A DNA stretch of 59,808 nucleotides. It comes from Sphingomonas citricola. Lineage in GTDB: Bacteria; Pseudomonadota; Alphaproteobacteria; Sphingomonadales; Sphingomonadaceae. Under the pieces are notes generated by a model. It ran no database searches, was not told the DNA's origin, and saw nothing but the letters and a program-made list of their open reading frames with translations. Positions 17,283 through 26,673 of this stretch are shown piece by piece. The stretch covers positions 1 to 59,808 of the forward strand of contig NZ_JAHXZM010000009.1 of the NCBI RefSeq assembly GCF_019429535.1, read 5' to 3'. Every line of letters begins with the position of its first letter. Position 1 is the stretch's first letter. Both the position numbers and the translations under genes were made by a program.

Positions 17283-18820
17283 CGACGCGTCGGCAATTGC
17301 TCGCGGGCGGCCTCGCGCTCGGGATCGCGGGCACCGCCCGGGCGCAAGGGAGCGCCGTACGCGCCATCTGCCCGGCAGGCACCTTTCTCGGCACGCGTGA
17401 AGGCGGCGTCGCCGCGTTCCGTGGCATCCGCTACGGCCGCGCCGCGCGCTTCATGGCGCCGGTCTCGGAACCGGTCGCGCGCGATCCCGTCCGCGCCACC
17501 GCATTCGCGCCTTCGTGCCCGCAGGGCGGTGACGCGGGCGGGGAGGGGCTCGCCTTCGCCGAGGATTGCCTCTCGCTCAACGTCTGGACACCCGACACCG
17601 ACGCGCGCGCCGGACGACCGGTGATGGTCTACATCCACGGCGGCGCTTATTCCTCGGGCAGCGCGAACCTGGAGCGGCAGGACGGCGCGACGCTCGCTGC
17701 GGCGGGCGACGTCGTGGTGGTCAGCGTCAACCACCGGTTGAACGCCTTCGGCTACCTCTACCTCGCCCGGCTCGACCCTCGATACGCCGACAGCGGCAAT
17801 GCGGGGCAGCTCGACCTGATCCTCGGCTTACGCTGGATCCGCGACAATATCGCAGCGTTCGGCGGCGATCCGTCGCGCGTGATGGTGTTCGGCCAATCGG
17901 GTGGCGGTGCTAAGATCGCGACACTGATGGCGACACCCGCCGCGGCCGGCCTGTTCGGCCGAGCCGCGACGATGAGCGGGCAGCAGGTGACGGCGTCGGG
18001 ACCGCTCAACGCGACGGCACGCGCCCGCGCCTATCTCGCCGCGCTGAAGGTCGACGCGACCGATCTGTCGCCGCTCGCCACGATGCCGACCGATCGACTG
18101 GTCGAAGCATTGCGGGCGGTCGATCCGGTGCTCGGCGGCGGCGTGTACTTTGGTCCCGTGCTCGACATGCGCACGCTCGCGCGTCACCCGTTCTGGCCCG
18201 ACGCCGCGCCGCAGTCGCTCGGCCTGCCCATGATGCTGGGCAACACCGCGGGCGAGACGCGCGCGTTTGTCGGTCCCGAGAAGACGCGCGACCTGACGTG
18301 GGGCAATCTGCCGCAGCGGCTCGCGCCCGAACTGCGCATCGACCTGCTGCCCGAATGGGTCGTCGCCGAATATCGGCTGCGCTTCCCGACATGGTCGCCG
18401 GTTGACATCTTCTACGACGCGACAACGTGCGGGCGCAGTTGGCGTGGACAGGTGATCGAGGCCGAGGAACGCGCGCGCGCGGGTGCGCCCGCCTGGGTCT
18501 ATCAGGTTGATTTCACCGCGCGTACCGAGCCGGCGCGCGGCGCCTTCCACTCGATCGACATCGCGCTCGTCTTTGGCACGCTAGGCGCGAAGGGCGCGCT
18601 CACCGGTACCGCCGCCGACGCACGTGCGGCGAGCGCGGCGATGCAGTCGGCGTTCGTCGCCTTCGCGCGCACCGGCGATCCCGGCGGCGGCTGGCCGCGC
18701 TACGATCTGACGCGCCGCGCGACGATGGTGTTCGATGCGCGCAGCCGTGTGGAGGACGACCCCCGCCGCTGGCAACGCGAGTTGTTCGCGCGCGTACCCT
18801 ATATCCAGCCGGGCACCTGA
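17279..18820 (+). CDS. Exported type-B carboxylesterase
   Basis: 513 aa with a twin-arginine signal (TTRRQLLAGGLALGIAG, cut after ARAQ). EDCLSLNVW near residue 96 is the type-B carboxylesterase signature, HGGAY forms the oxyanion hole, and GQSGGG places the nucleophile at Ser207; the acid and His fall in later segments (FHSIDIALVFG). Likely removes acyl or methyl groups from plant polysaccharide fragments outside the cytoplasm. ATG overlaps the kdgK stop (ATGA). Paralogous to the esterase at 27558. Confidence 0.85.
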   Translation: MTTRRQLLAGGLALGIAGTARAQGSAVRAICPAGTFLGTREGGVAAFRGIRYGRAARFMAPVSEPVARDPVRATAFAPSCPQGGDAGGEGLAFAEDCLSLNVWTPDTDARAGRPVMVYIHGGAYSSGSANLERQDGATLAAAGDVVVVSVNHRLNAFGYLYLARLDPRYADSGNAGQLDLILGLRWIRDNIAAFGGDPSRVMVFGQSGGGAKIATLMATPAAAGLFGRAATMSGQQVTASGPLNATARARAYLAALKVDATDLSPLATMPTDRLVEALRAVDPVLGGGVYFGPVLDMRTLARHPFWPDAAPQSLGLPMMLGNTAGETRAFVGPEKTRDLTWGNLPQRLAPELRIDLLPEWVVAEYRLRFPTWSPVDIFYDATTCGRSWRGQVIEAEERARAGAPAWVYQVDFTARTEPARGAFHSIDIALVFGTLGAKGALTGTAADARAASAAMQSAFVAFARTGDPGGGWPRYDLTRRATMVFDARSRVEDDPRRWQRELFARVPYIQPGT

Positions 18821-18824
18821 CGCT

Positions 18825-19241
18825 TCACCGGGCGACAGGATAAGATACGATCAGCACCAACGGAGCGCGGCCGAGCTGCCGGATACCGACCGTTGCGCCG
18901 TTGTAGAGGTATGCCGCCATCCCAGCGGTCACCCGCCTCTTTTCAGGCCCGGACTGCACCTCGCCTTCGCCCGACAGGACGTAATAGACCTCGTCGTGCG
19001 CGAGCGGGTGGAGCCCGATCGCTGCACCGGGATGCAGCACGCGCTTGCGAAACTCCAACGTCCGTTCCGGCACGGCGTCGCTGATGCGGTAGGCGGTGCT
19101 GGTGCCGATCTTGCCGTGCGGCGTCGCCTCCTCGCGACGCACATCTGCTTCATCGACGACGATCATCGTGCGCGGCGCCTGCTGAGCGGGTAGCGCCGTC
19201 GCCATGGTCGCGAGTGCGGCTGCGATCGTCCACGACTTCAT
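18825..19241 (-). CDS. Exported cupin-domain protein
   Basis: 138 aa. Sec signal (MKSWTIAAALATMATALPAQ) followed by one cupin barrel with a metal-binding-like His78-x3-His82-x-Glu84 pattern leading into VYYVLSGEGEV. The cupin KdgF opens unsaturated uronate rings in the cytoplasm; this protein could be an exported counterpart, but that is only suggested by its place next to uronate genes and a shared operator motif at 19311. ATG at 19241 is preferred to 19316 because it gives a signal peptide and has GGAGG upstream. Convergent with the esterase gene (4-bp gap). Confidence 0.7.
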   Translation of the reverse strand: MKSWTIAAALATMATALPAQQAPRTMIVVDEADVRREEATPHGKIGTSTAYRISDAVPERTLEFRKRVLHPGAAIGLHPLAHDEVYYVLSGEGEVQSGPEKRRVTAGMAAYLYNGATVGIRQLGRAPLVLIVSYPVAR

Positions 19242-19310
19242 TGCCGTCTCTGCCTCCATCAATGCGTGCCGCGGCATATTGACATGACGTGGCAAGGGTT
19301 TCATCACTGC

Positions 19311-19324
19311 TGACACCGGTTACC
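19311..19324. promoter_or_regulatory. Probable LacI-family operator between the cupin and TonB receptor genes
   Basis: Sequence TGACACCGGTTACC, identical to the motif before uxaC. It lies 70 bp before the cupin start and about 190 bp before the TonB receptor start, in their shared divergent promoter region. Confidence 0.72.
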
Positions 19325-19450
19325 TTGATGATGCAAGGGGCTGAACAAGAAAGATCGCCGATCAACGGCGGCGCAAGGAGGGGATGATGCGTGGATCAAA
19401 CAATTCACGACGGCTCCTCTACCAGTTCAAGCGGCATCGGTCCGGCCACG

Positions 19451-19464
19451 GCCTACCGGTGTCA
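19451..19464. promoter_or_regulatory. Second, weaker LacI-type operator before the TonB receptor
   Basis: GCCTACCGGTGTCA matches 11 of 14 positions of the 12097 motif, with the ACCGGTGTCA half intact. It is 48 bp before the receptor start and about 140 bp from the site at 19311, a spacing that would allow looping by a LacI tetramer or two independent sites. Confidence 0.55.
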
Positions 19465-19511
19465 GAGACAATGGTTAGCGCCGCAAGCGACGGCGAAGAG
19501 GGGAAGAAGGC

Positions 19512-22508
19512 ATGCGGATCGATCGAACCAAGCTGGGTGGCGTCTCCGTTGCGGCAATTGCCGTGGCGCTGTTGGTGCCCGCTGCGGCCTTGGCGCAGGC
19601 AGCGGAGATACCTGCCACCGCCACGCCGGGATCGCCGCCGCAGGTTGACCCTGCGCCTGCGCAGAATTCGGTTGTCCCAAACACGGGCACCACCGCGCCG
19701 GACGATGCTGCCCTCACCGTCCCGCAGGACCAGACGGAGGCCGGCACGGAGGGTGCCGACATCGTGGTCACCGGCTTCCGCAAGTCGCTCGACGCCGCGC
19801 TCAGCGTCAAGCGCGAGTCGGTCGCCGCGGTCGACGCGATCGTCGCGGAGGACATCGCCAAATTCCCCGACCAGAACCTCGCCGAATCGCTCCAGCGTAT
19901 TCCCGGCATCTCGATCCAGCGCGACGCGGGCGAGGGACGCGCCATCACGGTGCGCGGTCTGGGTGCGCAATTCACCCGCGTCCGCGTCAACGGATTGGAG
20001 ACGGTCGCGACCTCCACCGACGGCGCATCGGCGAACCGCGACCGCGCGTTCGACTTCAACGTGTTCGCGTCCGAGCTGTTCAACTCGATCGTCGTGCACA
20101 AGACTGCGGAGGCGTCCCTAGACGAAGGATCGCTCGGCGCCGTGGTCGACCTGAACACCGGTAACCCCCTTGGAGGGAAGAAGGGCTTCACGCTCGTTGG
20201 GTCGGTGGTCGGCACCTACAACGACTTGTCCAAGAACGTCCGCCCGCGCGTCGCCGGGTTGTTGTCATGGAAGTCCCCCGACGGCACCTTCGGCGCTTCT
20301 ATCTCAGGCGCGTACCAGAAGACCGACAATCTAGAACTGGGCAACAACACGGTGCGCTGGGCACAAGCGCGCTTCGACTCGGTTGACGGCAATCCGTGCT
20401 TCTTCAATTCGAATTCCGGCACCGCGCGCGTCAACAATGCCGGCGGTTCCTATCGCTCGAGCGCCACGTGCGACAAGGCGGCGTTGTCGTTCCACCCTCG
20501 TATCCCGCGCTACGGCTATATCTTGCACGACCGCGAGCGGCTCGGCCTCACGGGCAGCGTGCAGTGGGAACCGAGTGATGCGACGAAGCTGTCGGTCGAT
20601 GCGCTCTACTCGCGCTTCAAGGAAACGCGCGAGGAGAAGTACGGAGAAGTCTTGCTGCGTTCCAACGAACGGTCGATCGATGTCGTCAACCCGGTCTATG
20701 ACGCCAACAACAACATGATCGCAGCGACCCTCAACGATGCGTGGGTGCGCACCGAACATTACTTCCGCAAGTCGAAGACAGAATTCTATCAGGTCGGTGC
20801 AAGCTGGGATCAGGACGTATCCGATCGCTTTCGCTTCACCCTACTCGGCGGCATCTCACAATCGGACGCCACGATCCCGGTCGAGACGACCTTCGTCTTC
20901 GATGATCGCGACGCGCAGGGATATCGCTACGATTACACCAACTCGCGCAGCCCGCTGCTAACGTTCGGCACCAGCGTGACCGATCCGGCGAACTTCCAAC
21001 TGGCCGAGATCCGCGATCGACCGTCTTCCACGGTCAATAAGTTCCGCACTGCGCAACTCCGCACTGAATACGACGTGGCCGAGGGATTTCAGCTCAAGCT
21101 GGGCGGCGTGTATCGCAAGTTCTCGTTCGATTCAGAAGCGTTCACCCGCGATGCGGTCGTCTGTCCGGCGGCCGGGCGCGATGTCGTGCTCGGCACCATC
21201 ACCTGCTCGGCTCCATCCCTGTTCGGACCGAGCGCGGTGTACGGCTTCTCGGCCGCAGGACTGGGTGAAACATTCAACATCGGACGCGCTGGGCAGCCCA
21301 GCGGCAACACCAACGACTTCTACATACCGAACATCGATGCATCGGCGCAGTTCACGGGGCTCTACAATCGTCCCTTGGTGCTCGACGCGGGCCAGAATCG
21401 TAGCGTCAGCGAGGAGGTGACCGGCGGCTACGGGCAGGTGGACGTGAAGGGCACGATCTTCGGACTCGATTACGCCGCCAATGGGGGCATGCGCTATGTC
21501 CGAACGCACCAGGTCTCGACGGGGCTTAACAACGGCGTCGCGGTGACGATCAAGCGCAATTACGATGATTGGCTACCTGCGCTCAACGTCGCGTTGTTCC
21601 CGACCGAAAAGGTGATCCTACGCGGTGCAGTTGCAAAGGTGCTGACCCGGCCGACGCTTGGCAATTTGACACCAGGTGGTTCGGTCGACGGCTTCAACTA
21701 CCGCATCACCTTCGGCAACCCACAGCTCGACCCATTTCGCGCCACCGCCTTCGACCTTGCAGCGGAATGGTACTTCGCGCCGCAGTCGATCTTCTCGGTC
21801 GCGGTGTTCAAGAAGAACGTCGAGAGCTTCCCGGTCTCGCAAGCGACGAACGGCACATTCGACTCAACCGGGCTGCCCCGTTCGGTGATCCCGCCGTCCA
21901 GCCCGGCCGCGCTGCCGCAGAACGCGGACGTGATCTACACGATCACGTCGCCGGTGAACGGCACTGGCGCGTCGTTGAAGGGGCTGGAAGTCGCGCTGCA
22001 GACGACCTTCCGCTTCCTTCCTGGTTTCCTCAAAAACTTCGGCGCGATCGCCAATGCGACCTTTATCGACTCAAGCGCTACCTATCTGGTGCAGGGTCCA
22101 ACCGTGAACGCCTGCGTGCCCGGTGCCAATGCGGCGGCTGCCTGCAGCTTCGGCCCGAACGTCTCGACGACACGTTCCAGCACATTGTTCGGCCTGTCAA
22201 AGCGCCAGTACAACGGGACGCTCTACTATGAGGACAAGAAGTTCTCGGCCCGCGGCTCGATCAGCTACCGCGGCCCCTACGTCGATCAGAACAGCGCAAC
22301 CGGCAACGTGTTCGAAGGCTACAATTCGACCATCAATGTCGATGCCTCGGTCCGCTACCGTATCACTGAGAATGTCGAGATTTCGCTTGAGGGCACCAAC
22401 CTGACCGACGAATATCGCGACCGCTACACCGACCTCGATGCTAATCGCAATTATGAGTACAACCACTTCGGCCGCACCTTCTTTGCCGGTGCGCGAGTGA
22501 AGCTCTGA
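19512..22508 (+). CDS. TonB-dependent outer-membrane receptor (sugar uptake type)
   Basis: 998 aa. Signal peptide of about 28 residues, a Pro-rich linker, then ADIVVTGFRKSLDAAL, the TonB-box-like start of the plug in the Caulobacter/Sphingomonas receptor group. IAKFPDQNLAESLQRIPGISIQR and VRGLGAQFTRVRVNGLE are plug signatures; the rest is a 22-strand barrel. Probably imports oligouronides across the outer membrane using TonB energy. Two ACCGGT operator motifs precede it. The esterase gene begins 2 nt after its stop. It is similar in plug sequence to the receptor at 32575. Confidence 0.9.
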   Translation: MRIDRTKLGGVSVAAIAVALLVPAAALAQAAEIPATATPGSPPQVDPAPAQNSVVPNTGTTAPDDAALTVPQDQTEAGTEGADIVVTGFRKSLDAALSVKRESVAAVDAIVAEDIAKFPDQNLAESLQRIPGISIQRDAGEGRAITVRGLGAQFTRVRVNGLETVATSTDGASANRDRAFDFNVFASELFNSIVVHKTAEASLDEGSLGAVVDLNTGNPLGGKKGFTLVGSVVGTYNDLSKNVRPRVAGLLSWKSPDGTFGASISGAYQKTDNLELGNNTVRWAQARFDSVDGNPCFFNSNSGTARVNNAGGSYRSSATCDKAALSFHPRIPRYGYILHDRERLGLTGSVQWEPSDATKLSVDALYSRFKETREEKYGEVLLRSNERSIDVVNPVYDANNNMIAATLNDAWVRTEHYFRKSKTEFYQVGASWDQDVSDRFRFTLLGGISQSDATIPVETTFVFDDRDAQGYRYDYTNSRSPLLTFGTSVTDPANFQLAEIRDRPSSTVNKFRTAQLRTEYDVAEGFQLKLGGVYRKFSFDSEAFTRDAVVCPAAGRDVVLGTITCSAPSLFGPSAVYGFSAAGLGETFNIGRAGQPSGNTNDFYIPNIDASAQFTGLYNRPLVLDAGQNRSVSEEVTGGYGQVDVKGTIFGLDYAANGGMRYVRTHQVSTGLNNGVAVTIKRNYDDWLPALNVALFPTEKVILRGAVAKVLTRPTLGNLTPGGSVDGFNYRITFGNPQLDPFRATAFDLAAEWYFAPQSIFSVAVFKKNVESFPVSQATNGTFDSTGLPRSVIPPSSPAALPQNADVIYTITSPVNGTGASLKGLEVALQTTFRFLPGFLKNFGAIANATFIDSSATYLVQGPTVNACVPGANAAAACSFGPNVSTTRSSTLFGLSKRQYNGTLYYEDKKFSARGSISYRGPYVDQNSATGNVFEGYNSTINVDASVRYRITENVEISLEGTNLTDEYRDRYTDLDANRNYEYNHFGRTFFAGARVKL

Positions 22509-22510
22509 GC

Positions 22511-23497
22511 ATGATCGGTCGCCGTAACCTGCTGCTCGGTCTGGTAGCGGCCGGCACCGGCGCGGCCGCGCAGACCTCGCCGCCGCGCCGCGATGGTCGG
22601 ACGGTCGCGGGCCTGGGCGAACCGTCCGAGACGATCGACCTGTGGCCGCGTGGCGCACCCGGCGCACCGCGCGTGCTGCCGGTAGAAGTAGTCGATGAAC
22701 GCAGCAAGGACGCCGATCTGACCGATCGTGCGGTGCATGGCATCACGCGCCCGCGCATGGTCGTGTTCCGTCCCGCCGTGCCCAACGGCGCTGCGGTCCT
22801 CGTCACGCCGGGCGGCGGCTACCGTTGGGTGGTGATCGACAAGGAAGGGTATGAAGTCGCGCGCTGGCTGTCGGCGCGCGGCTTCACCGTATTTGTGCTG
22901 TTCTACCGTTTGCCGGGCGAGGGCTGGGCGGCGGGGCCTGACGTGGCGCTATCGGACGCGCAGCGCGCGATGCGGCTGATCCGCCAACGCGCACGCGAAT
23001 GGGGCGTGATGCCCGACCGGGTGGCGGCGATGGGATTTTCCGCTGGCGGGCACGTCTGCGCCGATCTCGCAACGCGCTTCGATGTGCCGACCTACCGTCC
23101 GATAGACGACGCAGACCGCCTGTCGTCCCGTCCCGACCTCGCCGCGCCGATCTATCCCGTCCAGTCGATGACGCCGCCGCTCGCGCATCCGGGCTCGCGC
23201 ACGCTGCTGCTCGGCGCTGATCCCACGGCGGCGCTGGAGCGTGCGCACTCGCCTGCGGGGAACGTCACTCGCCGCACGCCGCCAACATTCCTGGTTCATG
23301 CCGAGGACGATGCCACGGTCCCGGTCGGCAACACGCTGGAGCTGCGCGCGGCGTTGGTGGCAGCAGGCGTGCCGGTCGAGACCCACCTCTTCACCCACGG
23401 CGGTCACGGCTTCGGCCTTCGCCGGGCGATGGGCAAGCCCGCCGCGTCATGGCCAGACCTGTTCCTAACCTGGACCAAGTCGATGGGCTTGGCCTGA
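22511..23497 (+). CDS. Exported alpha/beta-hydrolase (carbohydrate acetylesterase-like)
   Basis: 328 aa with a Tat-like leader (MIGRRNLLLGLVAAG, AAAQ cut site). TPGGGYRW is the oxyanion region, GFSAGGH carries the nucleophile Ser, and AEDDATVPVGN and THGGHGFG supply the Asp and His. The arrangement resembles bacterial acetylxylan/pectin acetylesterases. It is co-transcribed with the TonB receptor (2-nt gap), so it likely deacetylates the imported oligosaccharides in the periplasm. Confidence 0.82.
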   Translation: MIGRRNLLLGLVAAGTGAAAQTSPPRRDGRTVAGLGEPSETIDLWPRGAPGAPRVLPVEVVDERSKDADLTDRAVHGITRPRMVVFRPAVPNGAAVLVTPGGGYRWVVIDKEGYEVARWLSARGFTVFVLFYRLPGEGWAAGPDVALSDAQRAMRLIRQRAREWGVMPDRVAAMGFSAGGHVCADLATRFDVPTYRPIDDADRLSSRPDLAAPIYPVQSMTPPLAHPGSRTLLLGADPTAALERAHSPAGNVTRRTPPTFLVHAEDDATVPVGNTLELRAALVAAGVPVETHLFTHGGHGFGLRRAMGKPAASWPDLFLTWTKSMGLA

Positions 23498-23560
23498 CAT
23501 CGGACGCTGACCCCGATTTAGGATCGTGTTACCGCCAGCGCGGACCTGATAGGAATTCTG

Positions 23561-23591
23561 CTTCCCGTACCACAGCCGCTTTTGCGGGAAG
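23561..23591 (+). terminator. Hairpin after the TonB receptor-esterase unit
   Basis: CTTCCCG (23561-23567) and CGGGAAG (23585-23591) form a 7-bp stem with a 17-nt loop in the gap before the aldehyde dehydrogenase gene. No long T-run follows, so terminator activity is uncertain. Nothing else is seen in this 246-bp gap. Confidence 0.35.
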
Positions 23592-23743
23592 AAGCCCCAC
23601 CTGCGCTAACGCTTGGCCGGCATGGCCACCGAGCAGCTTCCGCGCGCAGGCGACGCGCCCGCTCCCGCATCGATCGATCCAGCTTGCGACTTGGACACCC
23701 GCCCCCGCCCGCATTTAAGTCGCGCGCGACGAGGAGAGATTGA

Positions 23744-25303
23744 ATGTACGCGGGACTGATCGATGGCGCGTGGACGAACGGGACCGGCGCACTGCTCCAT
23801 TCGGTGGAAGCGGCCACCGGCACGGTCATAGATCCGGGCTATCCCGCCGCCCACGAACGCGACGTCGAGATCGCATGCGCCGCCGCCGACGCCGCCTTTG
23901 ACGTCCTTCGCGAGCTCGCCCCCTCGGCGCGTGCCGCCTTCCTAGAGGCGATCGCCGAGCAGATCGTGACGCTGGGCGATGCGCTCATCGACATCGTCGT
24001 ACGCGAGAGCGGCCTGCCGCGCGGCCGCATCGAGAGCGAGCGCGGGCGTACCTGCGCCCAGCTCCGCTTCTTCGCCGACGTCCTCCGCGAGGGCAGCTGG
24101 GCAGGTGTCCGCATTGACCCCGCGCTCCCCCACCGTGCGCCGCTGCCGCGTCCCGACCTGCGACTCCGCATGGTGCCACTCGGCCCCGTTGCGGTCTTCG
24201 GCGCATCCAACTTCCCGCTCGCCTTCTCGGTCGCTGGTGGGGACACCGTGTCGGCGCTCGCCGCGGGGTGTCCGGTGATCGTCAAAGCGCACTCGGCCCA
24301 CCTTGGTACTTCCGTCCTTATCGCGCGTGCGGTCGATGCCGCACGCCGGGCTTGCGGCCTTCCGGCCGGCGTCTTCCAGCTCCTCATCGGCGAGCGCGCG
24401 GTCGGCACCGCCCTCGTCGCCGACCCGCGCGTCAAGGCGGTCGGCTTCACCGGTTCGCGTACCGGCGGTCTCGCGCTCGCCCGAGTTGCTGCCGCACGGC
24501 GCGAGCCCATCCCGGTCTATGCTGAGATGTCGAGCGTCAATCCGGTACTCATCTTCCCCGCCGCGCTCGCCGCACGCGGGCACACCATCGCCACCGGTTT
24601 CGCGCAGGCGCTGACGCTCGGCACCGGTCAGTTCTGCACCAATCCCGGCTTACTGATCGCACTCGACGGTCCCGACCTCGACACGTTTCTCGATCATGCC
24701 TCGGCCGCGATCGAGGCGCTTCCCGCCACGACCATGCTCACCCCAGGTATCCACACCGCCTACGTCAAAGGGGTTGAGAAGCGGCGCGGCGTGGCGCGAG
24801 TGTGCGGGCAGGGCGCGCCGCCCACAGCTCCCTTCGAGGCGCACGCACACCTCTTTGAGATCGACGCTGCTGCCTTCCTCGCCGAACCCCACCTCCACGA
24901 AGAAATATTCGGCCCGGCCGCGCTTCTCGTCCGGTGCGGCGACGTCGCGGAGATGACCGCCGTCATCGGCGCACTTGAGGGGCAGCTCACCGCCGCGCTC
25001 CATGTCGACGAGGAAGATTACGCCGATGTCGCAGCGCTCGTTCCGCTACTCGAGCGCAAGGCAGGCCGTCTTCTCGTCAACGGCTTCGGCACCGGGGTGG
25101 AGGTTGCCCACGCGATGGTTCACGGTGGGCCGTTTCCAGCGACCTCGGACAGCCGCTCCACCTCGGTCGGCAGCCTCGCGCTTGATCGCTTCCTGCGCCC
25201 AGTTTGCTACCAGTCGCTCCCTGACACGCTCCTCCCGGCCATGCTGCGCGACGACAATCCATTCGCGCTGCCGCGCCGTATCGATGGGAAGGCGGAACTT
25301 TGA
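23744..25303 (+). CDS. 2-oxoglutarate semialdehyde dehydrogenase
   Basis: 519 aa aldehyde dehydrogenase of the KGSADH group. [16 protein letters not shown] and the adjacent NADP-binding segments are typical, EMSSVNPV holds the general-base Glu, and [10 protein letters not shown] contains the catalytic Cys. Oxidises 2,5-dioxopentanoate to 2-oxoglutarate, the last step of oxidative uronate/pentose catabolism. GGAGAG precedes the ATG. It is followed by kdgD, which makes its substrate. Confidence 0.88.
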   Translation: MYAGLIDGAWTNGTGALLHSVEAATGTVIDPGYPAAHERDVEIACAAADAAFDVLRELAPSARAAFLEAIAEQIVTLGDALIDIVVRESGLPRGRIESERGRTCAQLRFFADVLREGSWAGVRIDPALPHRAPLPRPDLRLRMVPLGPVAVFGASNFPLAFSVAGGDTVSALAAGCPVIVKAHSAHLGTSVLIARAVDAARRACGLPAGVFQLLIGERAVGTALVADPRVKAVGFTGSRTGGLALARVAAARREPIPVYAEMSSVNPVLIFPAALAARGHTIATGFAQALTLGTGQFCTNPGLLIALDGPDLDTFLDHASAAIEALPATTMLTPGIHTAYVKGVEKRRGVARVCGQGAPPTAPFEAHAHLFEIDAAAFLAEPHLHEEIFGPAALLVRCGDVAEMTAVIGALEGQLTAALHVDEEDYADVAALVPLLERKAGRLLVNGFGTGVEVAHAMVHGGPFPATSDSRSTSVGSLALDRFLRPVCYQSLPDTLLPAMLRDDNPFALPRRIDGKAEL

Positions 25304-25602
25304 TGGATCGGCGCTCTCGCTCGAACGTGGAGGCGCGTGGGCCGCTCCAGAGCCCACCGGCTAACGGTCTTCGCCAGTCCACGCTTGATCCGGAGTTCTG
25401 TTTCTCTTCTCCTGACTAAGGAAGCGCGGCGAAGGATCAGGCTCGGTGTCGCATATGATGCTCGCGGGCTCGGGCATGCGATCGATCCACCCTGCGCATC
25501 GATCAGCCTTCCCTTTGGCTTGGACGCTCCTGCCGGACGCGCGGTAAGGCACCATTCATACCCGACGCTCATCGATCGCGCGGGATCCACGGAGAGCATG
25601 GC
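25304..25602. other. 299-bp gap between the dehydrogenase and kdgD genes
   Basis: No gene, repeat or convincing operator is seen. The ACCGGT motif of the LacI sites is absent, which suggests separate control, perhaps by the LysR regulator encoded at 26674. Confidence 0.3.
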
Positions 25603-26541
25603 ATGACCACCCTGGCACCCACGACAATGGCAAAGACGCTGGGGCAGGGGCTCCTGTCGTTTCCGGTCACCCACTTCACGGCCGAGGGTGCGTTCGATGA
25701 GGCGCCCTACCGCGCGCACTGCGCTTGGATGCTCGAGCACGAACTCGCCGGTTTGTTCGCGGCCGGCGGCACCGGCGAATTCTTCTCGCTCACCCCGACC
25801 GAGGTCGCCACCGTTGTCGCCGCCGCGGTGGCCGAAACGAACGGCCGCACACCTGTCATCTCGGGCTGCGGCTACGGCACCGCGATCGCCACCGGCATCG
25901 CCCGCGATGCGGAGAAAGCCGGTGCCGACGGACTTCTGCTGCTTCCGCCCTACCTCGTGGGTTCGAAGCAGGAGGGTCTTGCGCAGCACATCGAGGCGGT
26001 TTGCCGCGTTACCGGCATGGGCGTCATCGTCTACAATCGCGACAACGCCGTCGTGAATGACGAGACGCTCGCCCGTCTTTGTGAGCGCAATCCCAACCTT
26101 GTCGGCTACAAGGACGGCGTCGGCGATATTGAGCTGATGACGCGCATCTTTGCACGTATGGGCGACCGCCTGACCTATATCGGCGGCCTGCCCACCGCGG
26201 AAACCTTCGCGGTGCCCTACTTGACGATGGGGGTCACCACCTACTCGTCGGCGATCTTCAATTTCGTCCCCGACTGGGCGCTGGCCTTCTACAAGGCGGT
26301 CCGCGCGAACGATCAAGCCACCGTGATAGACGGTCTCCGACGCTTCGTCCTTCCTTATATCGCGTTGCGTAACCGTGGTCAGGGTTATGCCGTGTCGATC
26401 GTCAAGGCCGGCATGCGCGCGGTTGGCCGCGACGCAGGTCCGGTACGCACTCCGCTCACCGATCTCACCGCCGCAGAGAATGCGGAGCTTCGCGCGCTGA
26501 TAGAGGGCATCTCGCCACAGTCGCTCGCCGCGGCGGCGTAG
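25603..26541 (+). CDS. kdgD: 5-dehydro-4-deoxyglucarate dehydratase
   Basis: 312 aa, DHDPS/N-acetylneuraminate lyase family. [15 protein letters not shown] is the KdgD form of the GTTGE motif, [10 protein letters not shown] contains the conserved Tyr, and [10 protein letters not shown] carries the Schiff-base Lys. Removes water and CO2 from 5-keto-4-deoxyglucarate to give 2-oxoglutarate semialdehyde for the upstream dehydrogenase. GGAG is 8 nt before this ATG; another ATG 5 nt earlier is out of frame. No uronate dehydrogenase or glucarate/galactarate dehydratase is in the window to supply its substrate. Confidence 0.92.
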   Translation: MTTLAPTTMAKTLGQGLLSFPVTHFTAEGAFDEAPYRAHCAWMLEHELAGLFAAGGTGEFFSLTPTEVATVVAAAVAETNGRTPVISGCGYGTAIATGIARDAEKAGADGLLLLPPYLVGSKQEGLAQHIEAVCRVTGMGVIVYNRDNAVVNDETLARLCERNPNLVGYKDGVGDIELMTRIFARMGDRLTYIGGLPTAETFAVPYLTMGVTTYSSAIFNFVPDWALAFYKAVRANDQATVIDGLRRFVLPYIALRNRGQGYAVSIVKAGMRAVGRDAGPVRTPLTDLTAAENAELRALIEGISPQSLAAAA

Positions 26542-26673
26542 TTTCTGCTCGCTGGCCCGCGATCATGCGACGCTCAGCCCCGCGTCCGCCATTCCGGCTT
26601 CAAGCATCAGTCTGTGTCTACCCGGCGCGGCATGACGATGGTGTTGGCCGAAACGTCGTCTTAGTCTGACCGC

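Noticed and set aside
20153..20166. GAACACCGGTAACC, 12 of 14 like the LacI operator, inside the first TonB receptor gene
   Set aside because: It encodes conserved plug residues (DLNTGNP), is far from any promoter, and is likely chance.
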